Positions 11,340 through 24,430 are shown, counted from the stretch's first letter. The stretch: DNA of 64,000 bases from Pezizomycotina sp. ARF18 (GCA_002224055.1 AZLU01000073.1:1-64000); one strand, 5' to 3'. Numbers and translations are program-made. The notes: generated from the letters alone by a model not told the origin.

Positions 11340-13674
11340 CTCTTTCTACTTGTCTACGTCCTTTCTCTTTATAAGACTTATATCAAATACACAAGGATTG
11401 TATTATGATCTGTTCCTCCCTTCAGGGATGAGGATAAACGGAAAATCCAGGGACTGGGAACCAAGGGACACGGGTGGCCTTTTAAAATGTTTGTCCTCAC
11501 CGCTTTCGCTCCTCGGGACACCGGGAAACAATACGGAACTTGAACGCCCCCCACGCCACGCAGGACTCTTAAAACTTAAAATCAGAGTCAGTTACCACCG
11601 ATAGGCTGAAAATTCCATCGTGAGGGGGAAACAGGCCGGAGTTATCTCAAAAGTATTGGTGTTTGGTGTTTCTTTAGATCTAGTGTTGGGATCTTGGTTC
11701 GTTAACTGCACCTGCAGGCGTGCGATCACCTCGTATTTGGCGTCCGCTAGCGCCCAGCTTCCCAAGTAATTTTCTCGCCCAGTTACCCCAAGTTGTTCAA
11801 GCGTGTGCGAAGAAGCGCTAGGGCCGCTGGGCTTTCAAGCCGCGGGACTGGGAAAATGTTGTTAACCAGAAAGGATTGGAGAAAGTTTATATCGAAAAAC
11901 AGTGCACGCAGATATATCGTATTCACAGCCTTGGTTTCTTCGAACGCCGAGAGATTCGCCGGCGCCGTATCCGGGATAAAATATTATATGTCACAGCCGA
12001 CAGTTTATCCGGAAATTCCGAACGAACTTGCTTTAATACTTTTTAAAACTCCGTTTATATAAGTAAGTTGAGAAGCAAGTCAATCCAGAGAAGACTGCAC
12101 CTCGTAATTATAAAAAAAGCGCGGGTGGGGATTGTTTCAAAACAAAGTGAAAAGATTCTACATTGGACGTATTCGAGATAAGGACTCGGAGGACCCGCAC
12201 AGAAGAACTAGACGTACCTGATATCCCCAAGCTTCGTAGGCATGTTCTTCCTACTACCCCACGCTAGCTTGCTTTCTCCGTATACTAACTAACATAGACA
12301 GCTGCTAATGATATGTAGAGAACGATTTGGGGAGTCAACGGGAGGTCGGTTTTATATCCAGAGATAAGCTTCTAAATCACCCTTTGCAGGCCCCATGACA
12401 GATAAACAATTGAAGCACATCCCTAGAACCAAAAACGAAATTCGGGTATTTCAGAGATCTCGCCACTGCAAGTTGCAGACAGGTGTTTCGCATCCCTACT
12501 AAGTAAGCTTTTTGAATCGCCGTCAAAAGATAATCAGATAATTTCAAGTCTTACGTGATCAACGGGGCATGTCAGCTCACCTTCTTATAGGTGAATCGCG
12601 ATATTGTCAACTGCAAGACCTATGATTACAAGATAACAACGAAGGAGGACTCGACGAAGTGGGAAAGTCAAGTTCTATCGAGTGACTGCCGTTGAAGGGT
12701 TATACCAGGAGGTGTAGTAGATCTATCAGTTTTAACCAAAAGAGCGTCAATAAAATCCTCTAGGGGTTCAATTGCGGTTAAGGAGTCTTTCAATGGCAGC
12801 GTCTCCGATACGCCTCGCGTTTAATATGATAGCACGAGTGACCGATTCTACGACAGGTACGTAATGATAGCCTCACAACGACACATTACGAGCCATCACA
12901 GTACAGCACTACGTGGAATGATATAATAGCGTAAGAACCTTGTAAATCGTTATAGTGAGCAAAAGGATTATATCAAGTATGGAAATACAAAATATACAAA
13001 GTACACGCACGCACGCACGCCCGTCTTCAAATACGTAAGATATATAGCTATCCTAATACGGATTGCAAATAGTGCTAAAAGCAAGAAGAATAAAGGCATG
13101 CCTTTTCTCTATCAAGAACGCCAGGCCTAGACTCCAGGGTTCTAACCAGACTTCATAACATCGCGAGTATATATGCATAGCGGCTGTCAAAGAGAAGCAA
13201 TACCTTTCGTGACCCCGCAATTAGCAGATTCCAATGAACCCGTTAATTGATTAACATCCCTACATCCATCGGATTACTCCCATTCAATGGAACATATTGT
13301 AACATACTACAATTCAATGATCACCATTAGACGACTCTGTTAAAATGATATAAAACCGAAATAAAGGCCACACCACTAACCGCGTTGGGCGGGCGGGCAA
13401 ATGATATTACTATTGTTACTATGTACTACCACCACCACTATCACCCCCGTTGTTGTTGATGTCGCCTCCGGGCAGCCGACACTGGAGGTCAACAAACAAC
13501 AAACAACAAAATAGTAAATACAAGAAACGAAAAACAGAAAACGAAAAAAACAAAACGCCATTTAAACCCCATTTAAAAAAAAAAAAATAAAATAAAATAA
13601 AAAGAAAGAGAGAGACAGAGAGAAAGAGACAGAGAAAGAGACAGAAAGAGAGAGAGAGAGAGGGAGAGCTCCGC
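11340..13674. other. Gene-free stretch, about 2.3 kb
   Basis: No gene is supported. It contains an (ACGC)n run near 13003-13021 and a purine/A-rich low-complexity tract (13575-13668: A run, AAATA repeats, then GA repeats) just beyond the stop of the Gln-rich gene. The open frames at 11224-11604 and 11793-12062 show no motifs. Confidence 0.45.
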
Positions 13675-16600
13675 CTAACCCAAAAACCCCTTAACCTTCT
13701 CCACCGCCCCACCAACCTTCCTGCCAAGGAGACCGAAGCACGCAACTCCGGAACTCTCTCGGCGACGCTCCTCGAGTCGGAGGACTTCCCACAGCTGGGG
13801 GAGGTGCGACAGCTCCAAGTAGTACTTGAAGTAGTCCTCGAAGGACACTATGGGCTGGAGCTGCCGCAACTCCCATTGGCGCTGGACTTCCAGCCTCAGC
13901 CGCGAGTACTCCTCCTGCCTCCTTTCCTGCTCCAGCCTCACCGCAGCGGACTCCCTTACCCCCTCGCCTTCTCCTCCTCCTGAGCTCGCGCATCCAACTG
14001 CCGATATTTCTTACCGGCGCGCTCGCTCCCGGAGGAGGTTTCATCCGCTTCGTCGCCGAACCTCCTCTTGGATCCCTGGGTAGTACCGGGTTCCAAAATT
14101 CGGCCGGGTGGTTGCGGGACAGGGTCGGGGTCGGAGAGCGCCACGCGCCCTCGCGTCATCTCGCCGTTGCTGTTGCGTCAGCGGCTGCTGGTTCGGCTGC
14201 CGGGCCCCAAATCCGCCCGCGAAGTAATCGCGGGAGGAAGAGGGACGTAGCGCAGGCGGACCTGCTGGGGCGCCTACTGCCGGAGCTACCACCGATCGGC
14301 ACAGCGCGTGGTTCGACGGCGCGGGGGTTGGCTGTTGCTGCGGGGGACGGTGCGTGAGGTTTTGCGGCTGCCCGTTCTACGGGACCGCAGGGAACCCAGC
14401 GTGTCGAGACTGGAGCGGGAGCAAAGGGAAGGGCGTCGTTAGTAGGAAGGCGGGGGAGGCAGCGGTTGGGAGAAGGGGTATGGGCCGGCCGCGAGCGGAG
14501 GAAAGGAGATCGGGGCGGGAACCGGAGCCGGAGTCGGAGCCGGAACCGAGGCGGCAACTGGCGGGAGAGGGAGGGAGGCTGTGATGGTCGGGCGGGCGCA
14601 GGGTGACCGGAGGGAGAGGTTGGTGCTGTTGGTGCTGCTGAGGCTGCTGCGGTTGCTGTTGCGGCTGCTGCTGCTGCTGTTGTCGCCTCTTCATCTCCTT
14701 CTCCTTCTTGTGCTGCTTCTGCAGCTCCGTGAGGCGGCCCGAAAGCCCCTCAGGTTGGCGGGCAGCGCGGCGTTTCGGCTTCGGGGCAGGAGGCGGCATC
14801 TGAGGAACGGCGACTTGGCGTCGCGGGGCCGGCGGTGCTTGCTGTTGTTGCGGTTGAGGCTGGGGAGGCGTCTCAGGGCGGGTTGGAGGGGCTGATGCGG
14901 CTTCAGCCCCTCCTCCTCTTTCTTCTCTTCCTCTTCTTTTCCTCCCCTTCTCCTCCTTCTCGTTTTCCTTCGGCAGCGGCAGTAGCTGCTGCGGGATGGG
15001 AGGCGCCGACTTGGTTGCGGTTGCTGGGGTTGGGACAGCGGGGTTGTGGCTGTTGCTGTTGCTGTTGCTGCTGCTGTTGCTGCTGTTGCTGCTGTTGCTG
15101 CTGCTGCTTCCTCTCCTTCGCAGCCTCGTGCAGCTTCTTCATCTTCTCCTCGTCGTCCTCCAGCAGCTTCTTCTTCAGCTTCGCCTGCTCCTCCTGCAGC
15201 TTCTGCTTCTTCAGCTCCTCCTGGAGCCTCCTCTGCTCCTCCTGCAGTTTCCTCAGCTCCTCCTCCTGAGCTTGAGCTTGAGCTCGAGCTTGAGCTTGAG
15301 CTTGCGCCTCTGCGCGCTGCCGTTCCCGCTGCCGTTCCCGCTCCCGTTCCCGTTCCTCTGCCTCTGCCTGGGCTTGGGCTTGGGCCTGGCTTGGGCTTGG
15401 GCTTGCTGGAGCTGCTGTTGTTGGAGCTGCTGCTGCTGCTGCTGCTGTAGCTGTTGTTGTTGTTGCCGCTCTTGCTCCGCCTGTTCGTGAGCGCGGCGGC
15501 GTTGCGCCAGCAACCTATCCCTCTTCTCCTCGTCCATTTCCTTCCCCCTCAGCTGGTCCCCGAGCCGCAGCGCCCACCTTTCTTCTTCTCCTGCTAGAAA
15601 AAAAAGAAATAAATTATTAGCGACTAAAGTCTCCAATATTCATACTTTCAGTAAAATAAATATGATGTACGTATATAGAGAGACAGTCTTCCCGGAAACC
15701 ACAATATCTTGAAGGTATCTAGAAGAACCGCCACCCCCCCGACTGGAAAGGATTTTGAAGTACGTGTACGTGTGCGCGGTGGCATCACGACCGGATCTTT
15801 GCCTGCGCACTGGGAAAACGAGTGTTTCTCCGCAATGGAGGGCTTTTATCATGGTATGCCTCCTCAAACGGGAAATCGAGGAGACTCGTCATGGTGGATA
15901 GATAGTAAGGTAAGAGGGTAGGAATGGTTGCCGCTGCAATTGGGACTCGAATCGCCTCCGCAATTGAGGGACTTGTTTCGAGTTCATGGTTCGTCTCCGC
16001 AATATGGAACGCAATTGGGGACCCGTCATGTTCGAAGGAGGTATGTTTGGCTGCTAGCTGGAATAACGCTCTAACGCGTGATCTACGTATCTTGGATTTT
16101 GAAGTAGAACGATGGAGAAAATACATACCTGCGCATGACGTTGCTGTTGCTGTTGTTGAGGAAGAGATTGCTGCTGTTGCTGCGGCTGACGGGGCGCCGG
16201 CAGCAAGTGCGGCTCCTGTTGATAAAAACCGATGTTAGCAATCACGGATGTGGTGATAAAAGAGATAAAAACCAAACCACAAGCTATAAAATGGGTTTGG
16301 GGAATGAGGAATAGATCACTTACTTCCTGCCGGCGCCCCTGCTGCATCCGCGCATACTCCTCGACGAGGTGCGGCGGAAGGACGGGTGGGCCGAAGACGT
16401 GGGCCTGCTGTGGCGGCTCCTGTTGGCCTTGCTGCGGTGGGCGGGCGGCCTGCGGATGCTGCTGATTAAAACACAGGTTAGCGATTTATATAGAAGAATA
16501 TTGATCAATTCCACTTGAAGCCTTGAAAGGACTTTTAGGTATTAAAATAACTAGTTCGAGTGAGGGGTTACTAACGTGCTGATGCTGATGCTGATGCTGT

Positions 16601-17915
16601 TGTTGTTGGTGTTGGTGTTGAGGATTTTGCAGCTGTTGCTGCGGCCTCCTGGGGCCTGGGCGGAGGGCATCTGTGGCGGCATCTGCTGCTGTTGCTGGTG
16701 ATGGTGATGGTGATGGTGAGGCTGGAGGAGGAGGAGGAGCGGAGGGCATCCTGGGAGGCATCTGATGATACTGGTGATGGTGCTGCTGGGGTGGCATCTG
16801 CGGCGGCATCTGGTGCTGTGGTGCTGGTGCGTGCCCTGTGGCATCCTCGGGAAGTTGGGCCGGCAGAGTCGCGGGCAGGACGAGGCGTGGTTTCTACTCA
16901 TCAAAAAAATACACACATTAGCAGAACAATCCACAAACTCAAAAATCTACCAACATTATGAGTTGCAAAAAAAGTTCGAAGATATAAAACGTAGGATACT
17001 TCAAAAGGATGAATTTACCTGCTGCTGCTGCCTCCCCTGCCTCTATCTCCCGAGCAACCCCATCACCGAGAGCGGTTGCGGTTGCTTCTGCTGCGGCAGG
17101 GGGAAAACGCGGCGCTTGCGGCTGTTGCTGGGGTCGCGGTTGCTGCTGCTGCAGCGCCTGGAAGTCTATCGGGAAGGTTAATCTTCCCCCGGTCCCCTGC
17201 TGATGCTGCTGTTGCTGCTGCCGCATCAATTTGTTGGAAGCGTTGCTTCCGCTGCAGCATATCCTGCGACTGCTCCTGCGACTGCTGGAGCCCGAAGGCG
17301 GACGGGGACTGCTGGAGGCTGGCGCGGCAACGGCACGGAGGGCTGCTGTTGTTGAGGAGTTGCTGCTGCTGCTGGGGCGGGGCACCACCGCGGCGAGAAC
17401 GAGGCGCCTTGACGGCCCTCCTCGCCATAACGGCGGCATCCGCGGGGACGGCAGGGTCTTCCAGCCCCTCCTTCCCGACGTACTCGGGGATGGGGCGAAG
17501 GAAGCCTCAGCGTTGGAGGGCGGCCGGACGTCCAGTCGTCGGGGACGCGGTCCGGGTCGATTGAGAGGGAGAGGGAGGCGTTGGCGGGAGCAGTGCGGCG
17601 CCGGCGGTACTTTTCATCGCCTCCAGAATCCTCCTCTGCTGCTCTTTCGTCGGCTTCGTGGTGGAGGGTTGGGGAGGAGAGAAGAAGAGGTGGGCGGAAG
17701 CGGAGCGGAGGCGGAGGCGGAGGCGACGTTGGTGCTGCTGGTGCTGTTGGTGTTGTTGTTACCGGTGTTGCTGCTGCTGGCCCGGGCGGCAGCGTAGGAC
17801 GAACGCAGCTGAGCCAGCTGCTCTTCGGTGTTTTGCGGCGGGGCTGAGAGGTGATGGGGCTGCTGGTGTTGCTGGCGTCGCTGGCGTCGCCCTCTTCTCC
17901 TCCTCCTCCTTCTGA

Positions 17916-17947
<32 letters not shown>

Positions 17948-17953
17948 CTTCAT
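13675..17953 (-). CDS. Very glutamine-rich multi-exon protein
   Basis: Exons run 17953-17019, 16893-16576, 16461-16324, 16215-16129 and 15593-13675; each boundary shows GT-AG (GTAAAT, GTTAGT, GTAAGT and GTATGT donors). Exons 2-4 are each multiples of three and open across the joins. The product is about 1,100 residues. It has poly-Gln tracts after MKQQQ, His/Gln repeats (HQHQQQQHQHQH), Pro-Met-Gln blocks (QMPPQMPPQQ), charged coiled-coil-like segments rich in Glu/Lys/Arg (KEMDEEKRDRLLAQRRRAHE; LTELQKQHKKEKEMKRR), and a non-repetitive end with SFEDYFKYYLELSHLPQLWE. Several frame changes occur in exon 1 and the last exon, mostly in repeats. Such composition is common in fungal transcription co-regulators and low-complexity nuclear proteins, but I recognise no named family. 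The open frames on the opposite strand (poly-Leu, poly-Cys, poly-Ser) are shadows of the repeats. Confidence 0.6.
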
Positions 17954-17984
17954 GTCGGCTGTTGTGCTGTTGATGCTGTTATTA

Positions 17985-18066
<82 letters not shown>
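17985..18066. repeat. Hexanucleotide (CTGTTG/CAACAG)n tract, about 13.5 copies
   Basis: This is a near-perfect array just upstream of the ATG at 17953 of the Gln-rich gene. On the gene's strand it is CAACAG, which would encode Gln in one frame. In the frame of the ATG it reads Ala-Thr repeats and stays open through ATAATAACAGC to the start. It may therefore be transcribed leader, or part of a longer N terminus shifted by an indel. Confidence 0.85.
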
Positions 18067-18209
18067 GCTTGCGCTTGTTGCGGTTGTTTTTTTGGAGAGG
18101 GAGAAGAAGTTTTTTGGTGTTTGGTTGTGGAGGAGAGCTTTGTTTGTAGATGTTATTTTTGTGCTTGGAAAATTGTGGGAGAGAAACAGTTGGGAACTAT
18201 TTTTGATCG

Positions 18210-18247
<38 letters not shown>

Positions 18248-19432
18248 AATTAATTAATTAATTAGTTATAGGGTTAAAACCCTGAGGTCTTCGGTGAAGC
18301 CTCTCATGCAATTCTTTTATTTATTTATCTATTTATTTATTATTTTTTATTTATTACTGTTGTTCGTGATCGTGGTGTCGATGTTTGTTGCTTACTGAAG
18401 GTGTTTTCGTTTCCTCTTCATCGAGTGGTGTGGTTGATACTTCGACTCACCTAACGTAACCCTTCACCCCTCAACTCCCCTCCTCCGCATCAACCAGTTT
18501 CACTTGCTACGCGGAATCGTGCATAGGCACCTAGAGACTAAGGCCTCCTTGCTTCTCCCTCCGCTTCCATATACATATATATGCATAGCCTCGAGTCTCT
18601 ATCGATGTATGTAGTACCCTGTTGTCTCCATGATATATATAACCGTCCTCATCTCTTCGGTAAGAAAGTTTTATATACTTTAACTATATCGAACCAGTGG
18701 TGTAATACAATCTGCGAACCTCGTAGCCGTAGCCCTACCCCATCAAACATCAGGAGGGGTAGCTTCGCTCAAACAGATGCGGTCCGAGTCCCCTCTCGTT
18801 CTATATCTACATGATGAAGGACGGTACGCATAAAGGGGTGACTCGTGGAACGTCAAAGCTCGTTTGGACGAGTAGAGGGATTTAGTCAGTAAGCAAAATG
18901 GCCCAGGGCTAGAGCCTGTTCTTAGGAGGTAGTGCAGGAAGAGCCACATTCGATGAAAAATCACGAATAGTGATGGCAAAATGGGTGCCACCCTGCACGA
19001 GCCCGGACCTAGCTGTACATGTAAGTATGTCATTTTATATGACAAAAGGCAGAGGTGTACACTCGATCATAGACGACTCGGATGTTTCCGTTTTTTCCGA
19101 TCGTGTTCCATCATCAATCGACGTAACAAAGTCATAACCTTCACCTTTTGTGTGTCGAGTTTTTTTTTTTTTTGCGGTATGTAACGGGCGATTTTTTTTT
19201 TAGCGACTATTACTTTCTTTCAATACGGATGTACTGGTGAACGATCCTCTACCTCTTTTCGAACGATCACTTCGATATCTTCGGAAATAAATACAATCAA
19301 TCCACTTTTTTCTTTCTTCCTTTTTTTCCTTTTTCTTTTTTTTTTCCTTTTTTTTTCTTTTTCTTTTTTCTTTTTATCACTGAATTTATTTGTATCCACA
19401 CGTCATCGACCGCACCGGGCCCCTCTTAAATA
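18067..19432. other. Gene-free stretch with A/T tracts
   Basis: It contains a run of 31 A (18214-18244) followed by (TTAA)n to about 18263, TTTA repeats near 18316-18350, a T13 near 19160, and a long T/C-rich tract at 19305-19375. No gene is supported. The upstream region of the Gln-rich gene lies here. Confidence 0.5.
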
Positions 19433-20724
19433 CTACTTGGCACCATCCATGCCGTCAAACACAACCTCTCGATCCGAGTCCCCCTTTTTATCCTTTATAC
19501 TCCTCGCATGCTCCATAGACGCCTTCTTCCCCACTTTCGCGCTGTTCTTCTCCCGCGTCCCCTCCAACGCCTTCAATATCGCCTCATTAACACTCCGACT
19601 ACTATCGCTCCCAAGTATCCTATTAATATCGCCCCTGCCACCCTTAAGTTTCGGCTTCACGTTCAACCCCGGAAAATAAAACCTCCCCAACCCCTCACTA
19701 TCCAACATCGCGTCATCCAATTACCCATGAAACCGTCTTTAATAAGTTCCACGAGACGGTCGCTTATCTTCGTTAGCAGCGCTGTGTACACGAACCGCGC
19801 GTTCGACGCGCGGTTTAGGCCGTTTGTACGTCCGAGAGGTCCGGGTCGTTCCTATCCAACCATTCCCGCCGCACGGAGTTGTAATTCTGCGCGAGCCGCT
19901 CGCGGATTTTGAAACGTACCGCTTCCACTGTTTGTTCGTTTTACCCCTGTTCTTACGCCCGCCAACGACTCTATAAGCCTGTCGACATCGATCGGTAATT
20001 TCGCCCCGTGCGGGTCGGGACTCGGGTACCACTTCGCCACTACAGCCGGCAATCTTAGCACTCCCGCCGCTGCGTCTTCCCACACCGGCGCGCTATTTTC
20101 TATCCACGCCTTTTCGTCGTTTAACCAGTCCAACCTCTCGCTGTTATCCCGCAACTGGTCCTCCGTGGCATCGAACGACGGTGCCATCATCATGTCCTGT
20201 AATTCTCCGCACTGTTTCAACCAGAAGTCCACGCCCTCGAGTAAAGCCCCGTAACCCCGTTCGCCATCTTTCACGAGAAACGACGCGTCGGCGTCCGCGT
20301 CCCTAGCGGAGATACCGACGTCTTCGAGTTGTCGAACTATAGGCGGCACATGCATTATGTTCGTGAGGTGTTCGCCGCCGATGGTCCGCTGGACGTCACT
20401 GTATATTTTCTTCTGTGCTTCGTCGAAGCGGGTACGTCGGGCATGGGGACGAAGGCGTTTAGATTGTGGATGCCCCCTCGGCGCCGCCACGGCGCAAGGA
20501 CATGTTGTCGCCCGAGAGGGCGGTGACGATCGCGGAGTGTCTCTTCTTGGCCTCTTCGACGAAATTTTGGAAGCCGGCGGAGGTGGTCGCGATGAGGTTG
20601 AGGACTGCGGTGCGGTATTCTGAGGGGGTTCAGGGTTGCTCATATCATTCCCGGTTGGCCCCCCCACCTCGACGCAGAGGGAGAGGGCGGGATCAGGAGG
20701 TGAGGAGAGGGTGGTGAGCTTCAT
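19433..20724 (-). CDS. Unknown helical protein, frame-broken
   Basis: The ATG at 20722-20724 begins MKLTTLSSPPDPALSL. Read through about three or four frame changes, the protein is about 420 residues and mostly helical. It has LNLIATTSAGFQNFVEEAKK and RHSAIVTALSGDNMS, then FDEAQKKIYSDVQRTIGGEH, then DASFLVKDGERGYGALLEG with VDFWLKQCGELQDM. Next come LDWLNDEKAWIENSAPVWED and KLPIDVDRLIESLAGVRTG, then VRFKIRERLAQNYNSVRREW, ASNARFVYTALLTKISDRL, and a Lys-rich end SAKVGKKASMEHARS. No signal peptide or membrane span is visible, so a cytosolic or nuclear place is likely. I do not recognise the family. The 20084-20724 part is one frame for many codons, but its N-terminal Pro/Arg-rich stretch is probably an out-of-frame reading of the 'LIATTSAGF' segment. 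Confidence 0.5.
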
Positions 20725-21855
20725 CTTTGATTTATGTTCTTTTCGTTTTTCTTGAGGTTTGTTGAGGGAAAGCAGCGATGATGTTATAACGCTGTGTTAA
20801 TTACGAGAATGAACTTTGAAGACCTTTTTTCCCCCTTCGCGCTTCTTTTATATAAGAAAGATCATAGAAGAACTACTTGAGTACTGCAGATCCAGAAAAC
20901 AACGGCGCGATTTAAATAAGCCCTCAATCGTCCTCCTCTGAATCACCCGTAGGATTCGAGGCCGATGTTACTTCGTGTGAAACTTGACGAAACAAGTGTG
21001 CTGAGCAGGAATGAGTGATTCATCTTTTAACAGTCCTTTATATATTTATTTTTTTTTTATTCAGTGAACTTTAGTTAATAATGGTGGTTTTTCTACGGAA
21101 TCCTAGCAACGATTCGAACGATGGGATGCCATGAGGGCCATCCTTATACAGAAATGTTTCATATGGCGATTCTAGAGCATGCAGCTGGTGATATATCACC
21201 GGAAAAAAATTCCATGAAAATATAACACCAGCAAAAGTTCCATGAAAAGTTCTTTAAACTCAGGCAAGACTCGGAATAGATGTTACCGTGACCATGTTTC
21301 GGATTTCATGTCAGTGAAAAAACAATTAGCTCACGATGAGCACAGGTTGCGACATTTCTAACGAGCTTCTAGACTGTCGCAATACTACTATCGACCATAT
21401 TTCTGTAGCGCGGAGTACCAGCCTATGATTTTAAAAATCAAGTAGACGTTTCAAGTTACTCGAACCTCCAAGGACTTTTAGGTGTACTCAATAATAGCTA
21501 AGACATCAATTTTCTCATTACATAGAAGCTAGACAAATAAGTACATGATAATATAAAGCTCTCATAGCTTTCTCATATAGGGTATCGCTTTTAAAAAGCA
21601 AAACATGCGCTGAGATGCAGTAGAAGTGTACATGTATTTTATTTTATTTTTTTTATTTTTTTTTGGCTACCGTATACAAATGCAAATTTTTATTTTTGTT
21701 CTTGGGTATGTGAATTACATTAAGTCATCGAGGAGATATTCATCATTTGGAATATCTTTAATTCATAAAAGAGGATTTCATCAATCCTCGGGGGTATTTT
21801 TTAGATGCTTTTTGGGGATATCAAAATTTCGTCAAAGTCGTAAAGTTTCGTTGCA
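20725..21855. other. Gene-free stretch between co-oriented genes
   Basis: I see no coding region. It holds A/T-rich low-complexity DNA (T-rich run at 21640-21665). The small open frame at 21626-21859 is T-rich low complexity and overlaps the end of the next gene. Confidence 0.45.
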
Positions 21856-24430
21856 TTAGGACGTAAATGTTTCGAGCAGGCGGATTTTTATAGCGGTTGC
21901 ATAGTGTTTACTTGCGCCTGTATTGGGCCCTGCATCCTGAGGAGGCTTTTGTTGGCCAGAGCCCTGTTTACCGGAGCCCTGTTGACCAGAGCCCTGTTGA
22001 CCGGAGCCCTGTTGACCTTGTCGCCGGAGCCTTGCTGGCTTGAACCCTGCTGGGTAGGAGCCTGTTGGGGAGAACCCTGTTGGGAAGAACCCTGCTGGGA
22101 AGAACCCTGCTGGAAGAGCCCTGTTGGGTCGGAGCTTGCTGACCTCCCGAAGCCTGCTGACCTTCAAAACCCTGTTTAGGCACCTGCTGCCCGCCAGAAG
22201 CCTGCTGAGCACCCTGTTCCTGACCAGCCTGTTGAGGCTTCTCTTCTTCCTTGGAAGTCTCCTTTACAGTCCCGGCAGTCTTCGCAGGCGGAGGAGCGCT
22301 TTCACCCTTGACAACATAGACGGGGATCGGTTTCGCGGAAACCATCTCGCCGGCGGAGTAAGGAAGGAGAACGTGAGCTCGTCCTGCCTTCCTTCATCCC
22401 CATGACGTCGATGTCGAACCGGTCGCCGTCCTGCTTCATGTAGGTCACGAACGCGTTGCCTTGCTTGATCTTCCAGTCGCATTCGTACGCGTTCTTGACG
22501 TTGGCAGTGAAGGAGAGGCGCTGGCCTTTTCTGATGCTGATCTTGGACGCGTCGCCGTCGTGGTCGTCCGCGGGACGATGGTGCCGATCTCGGGAGGCCG
22601 GGGTGCGCGGCGTCGGCGGGCGGGTTGGTGATGAAGGAGTGCACGGCCTCGGCGGTTTCGTGGAGGGCTTCGCTGGATCCCATACCGGTTACGTCGCAGA
22701 CGACGTTACCCTCGATGAACATGACGCGGCCGCGGCCGACGCCCTGCTTGGACATTAGCGTCCAGGAACCGAGCTTCTTGCTCTCGTCGGTCTGCGCCTG
22801 GAAGACCTTTTCGAAGCTGTTGTCATCTGGGCGAGGCTGTGGTTCATCGCGGCGACGGCGCCCTTGTAGTCCTTCGCGACCATGAGGCGGATCTTGACGT
22901 CGTTTTTAGGTTCGTTGTTGAGGCGGTAGATCCAGTCGAACATGGCGAGGCTGTTCTTCTTGCCGCTGCCGGACATGGTGGTTTCGGAGTGGAGGATCTT
23001 GTAGTAGTCCTCCGCGGGACCCTTGTTCTGCATGTACGCGCTGAGCTGGCCGAAGTCGATGGAGTGTACTTTTCCTTCGGCGTCGCTGACCTTATCCGCG
23101 CCGAGGGTCTTGAGGCGGGACTCGAAGGCTTCCTGGTTTTCCTGCTCGGTGCGTCGTCGAGTCGTCTTCGGCGACCTGGCGGACGGTGTAGACGTCGAAA
23201 TCGTGGATGCCGGGACCGACGACGGCGGTAGAAAGGGCTGGGACAACCATGTATCGTCGTTGTTCGGATCGATGGTGGCGTTGAGGTATTCAGCGAAGCT
23301 CTTGTCCCAACGGCGGGACCAGCGCAAGCATCGTGGATCTTCATCTTGGCCTTCTCAACATCGGAGGTATCATCGGCACCGCCGCTTCCGTGCAGAAAAG
23401 ATGATTGCCGAAGAAAGTCCTGTTACCGTCGCGAGCGGGCAGGTCGGCCTTCGCTCTGTCGTCACCGAAGAATGGGGAGTTGGTCTTGATATCCGAGTAT
23501 CCAACGAGCGAGGTCTCCTTGATGTATCCGAACGGCTGCATAAAAGCAACACGCAGGCTGCTCATTGGCGTAGGTCCGAGCGACTGGCAGATCTGCACGA
23601 GACTAGCCTGGTCGTAAAGTTGACATGGAAAGGTGAAGCAGCCGCGTCAGAAATAAGCTGGCGGTGGTTCAGCCACGAACGCAACCTGAACGTTCCCTGC
23701 GGTTTTCCCTTCTTCTTAGCGTCGAACATGGCAGAATCCATATTGGCGTACCAGGCGGCACCAGAGAAGTATCGTACTGGAATTTAGAGTCAAAGTGGAT
23801 CTTCTCCGTCGCGTACCTATTGTACGACTCCGTATCCCACGCTGCGAAACGCGGCCGTTGACAAGGTTGCGGGAGCATTCTTGCCCGCGTTCGGCGGCAA
23901 GAGGAAGTCGACGAGGTCGCGGTAGATGCCGTACTTCTGGAAATAATCAGGAAGCGTATTCGAGACCGCGTAGATCTCGACGGGCGTGTCTGCGTCCTCC
24001 ACGGCGACGGCGTTCGACGTGTACCACTGGACTTTGCCCTTGACGGCCCAGGGATACGTCATGACCGTCTTGTCGTCGCTCATGGACGTCGTTACGGTCT
24101 GCACGCGTCCGTCTGCTTGCTCTTTAAGGGCCACGGGAGCGAAGACGTCGGAGCTACCCATCCTGCAGCGCAGAGTAGTGCCCGCGGCACCTCTCCCTCG
24201 ACGTCGATAGTCAGCAGATCCTTGTCATCGGATGTCTCAAGCGTGATAGACGCTGGATTAGTAGTGCTAGCAACCGTAGAGTTCCATAGTAGCGTGCGTT
24301 CGGGATTGTAATCCTTGCTGTTGCCGTCGGCGTCGACGATCGGGTACGGCGCGGACTTGATAGACAGCGAGGAAATCCGCAACGCTTCCGCCGACGAAGC
24401 AAGTAAAAGAGATATAAGAGAGTAATGCAT
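21856..24430 (-). CDS. Large secreted protein with Gln/Gly/Ser-rich tail, unknown family
   Basis: The ATG at 24428-24430 starts a signal peptide (MHYSLISLLLASSAEA). The protein is about 850 residues, read across six or more frame changes. The segments in order are a beta-rich start (LLWNSTVASTTNPASITLET), VQWYTSNAVAVEDADTPVEI and FQKYGIYRDLVDFLLPPNAG. A cysteine region follows (CQLYDQASLVQICQSLGPTP; GYIKETSLVGYSDIKTNSPF; GNHLFCTEAAVPM), then FDWIYRLNNEPKNDVKIRLM with MVAKDYKGAVAAMNHSLAQM, GRVMFIEGNVVCDVTGMGS, a beta-sandwich-like KISIRKGQRLSFTANVKNAY, and a tail of QQGS repeats ending AIKIRLLETFTS. A TATATA box sits at about 24489-24495, 60 bp upstream. It is plausibly secreted or wall-bound; I recognise no enzyme motif. 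The repeated QQGS tail could serve as a spacer or be O-glycosylated. Confidence 0.55.

Noticed and set aside
14835-18253. Plus-strand open frames rich in Leu, Cys, Ser, Ala or Val opposite the Gln-rich gene
   Set aside because: They are complementary readings of CAG/CAA repeats; intron signals and non-repetitive segments are on the minus strand.
22839-23787. Plus-strand open frames up to 254 codons
   Set aside because: They are antisense to the large secreted protein; one spans several of its frame changes, and the opposite strand has the signal peptide and conserved-looking segments.
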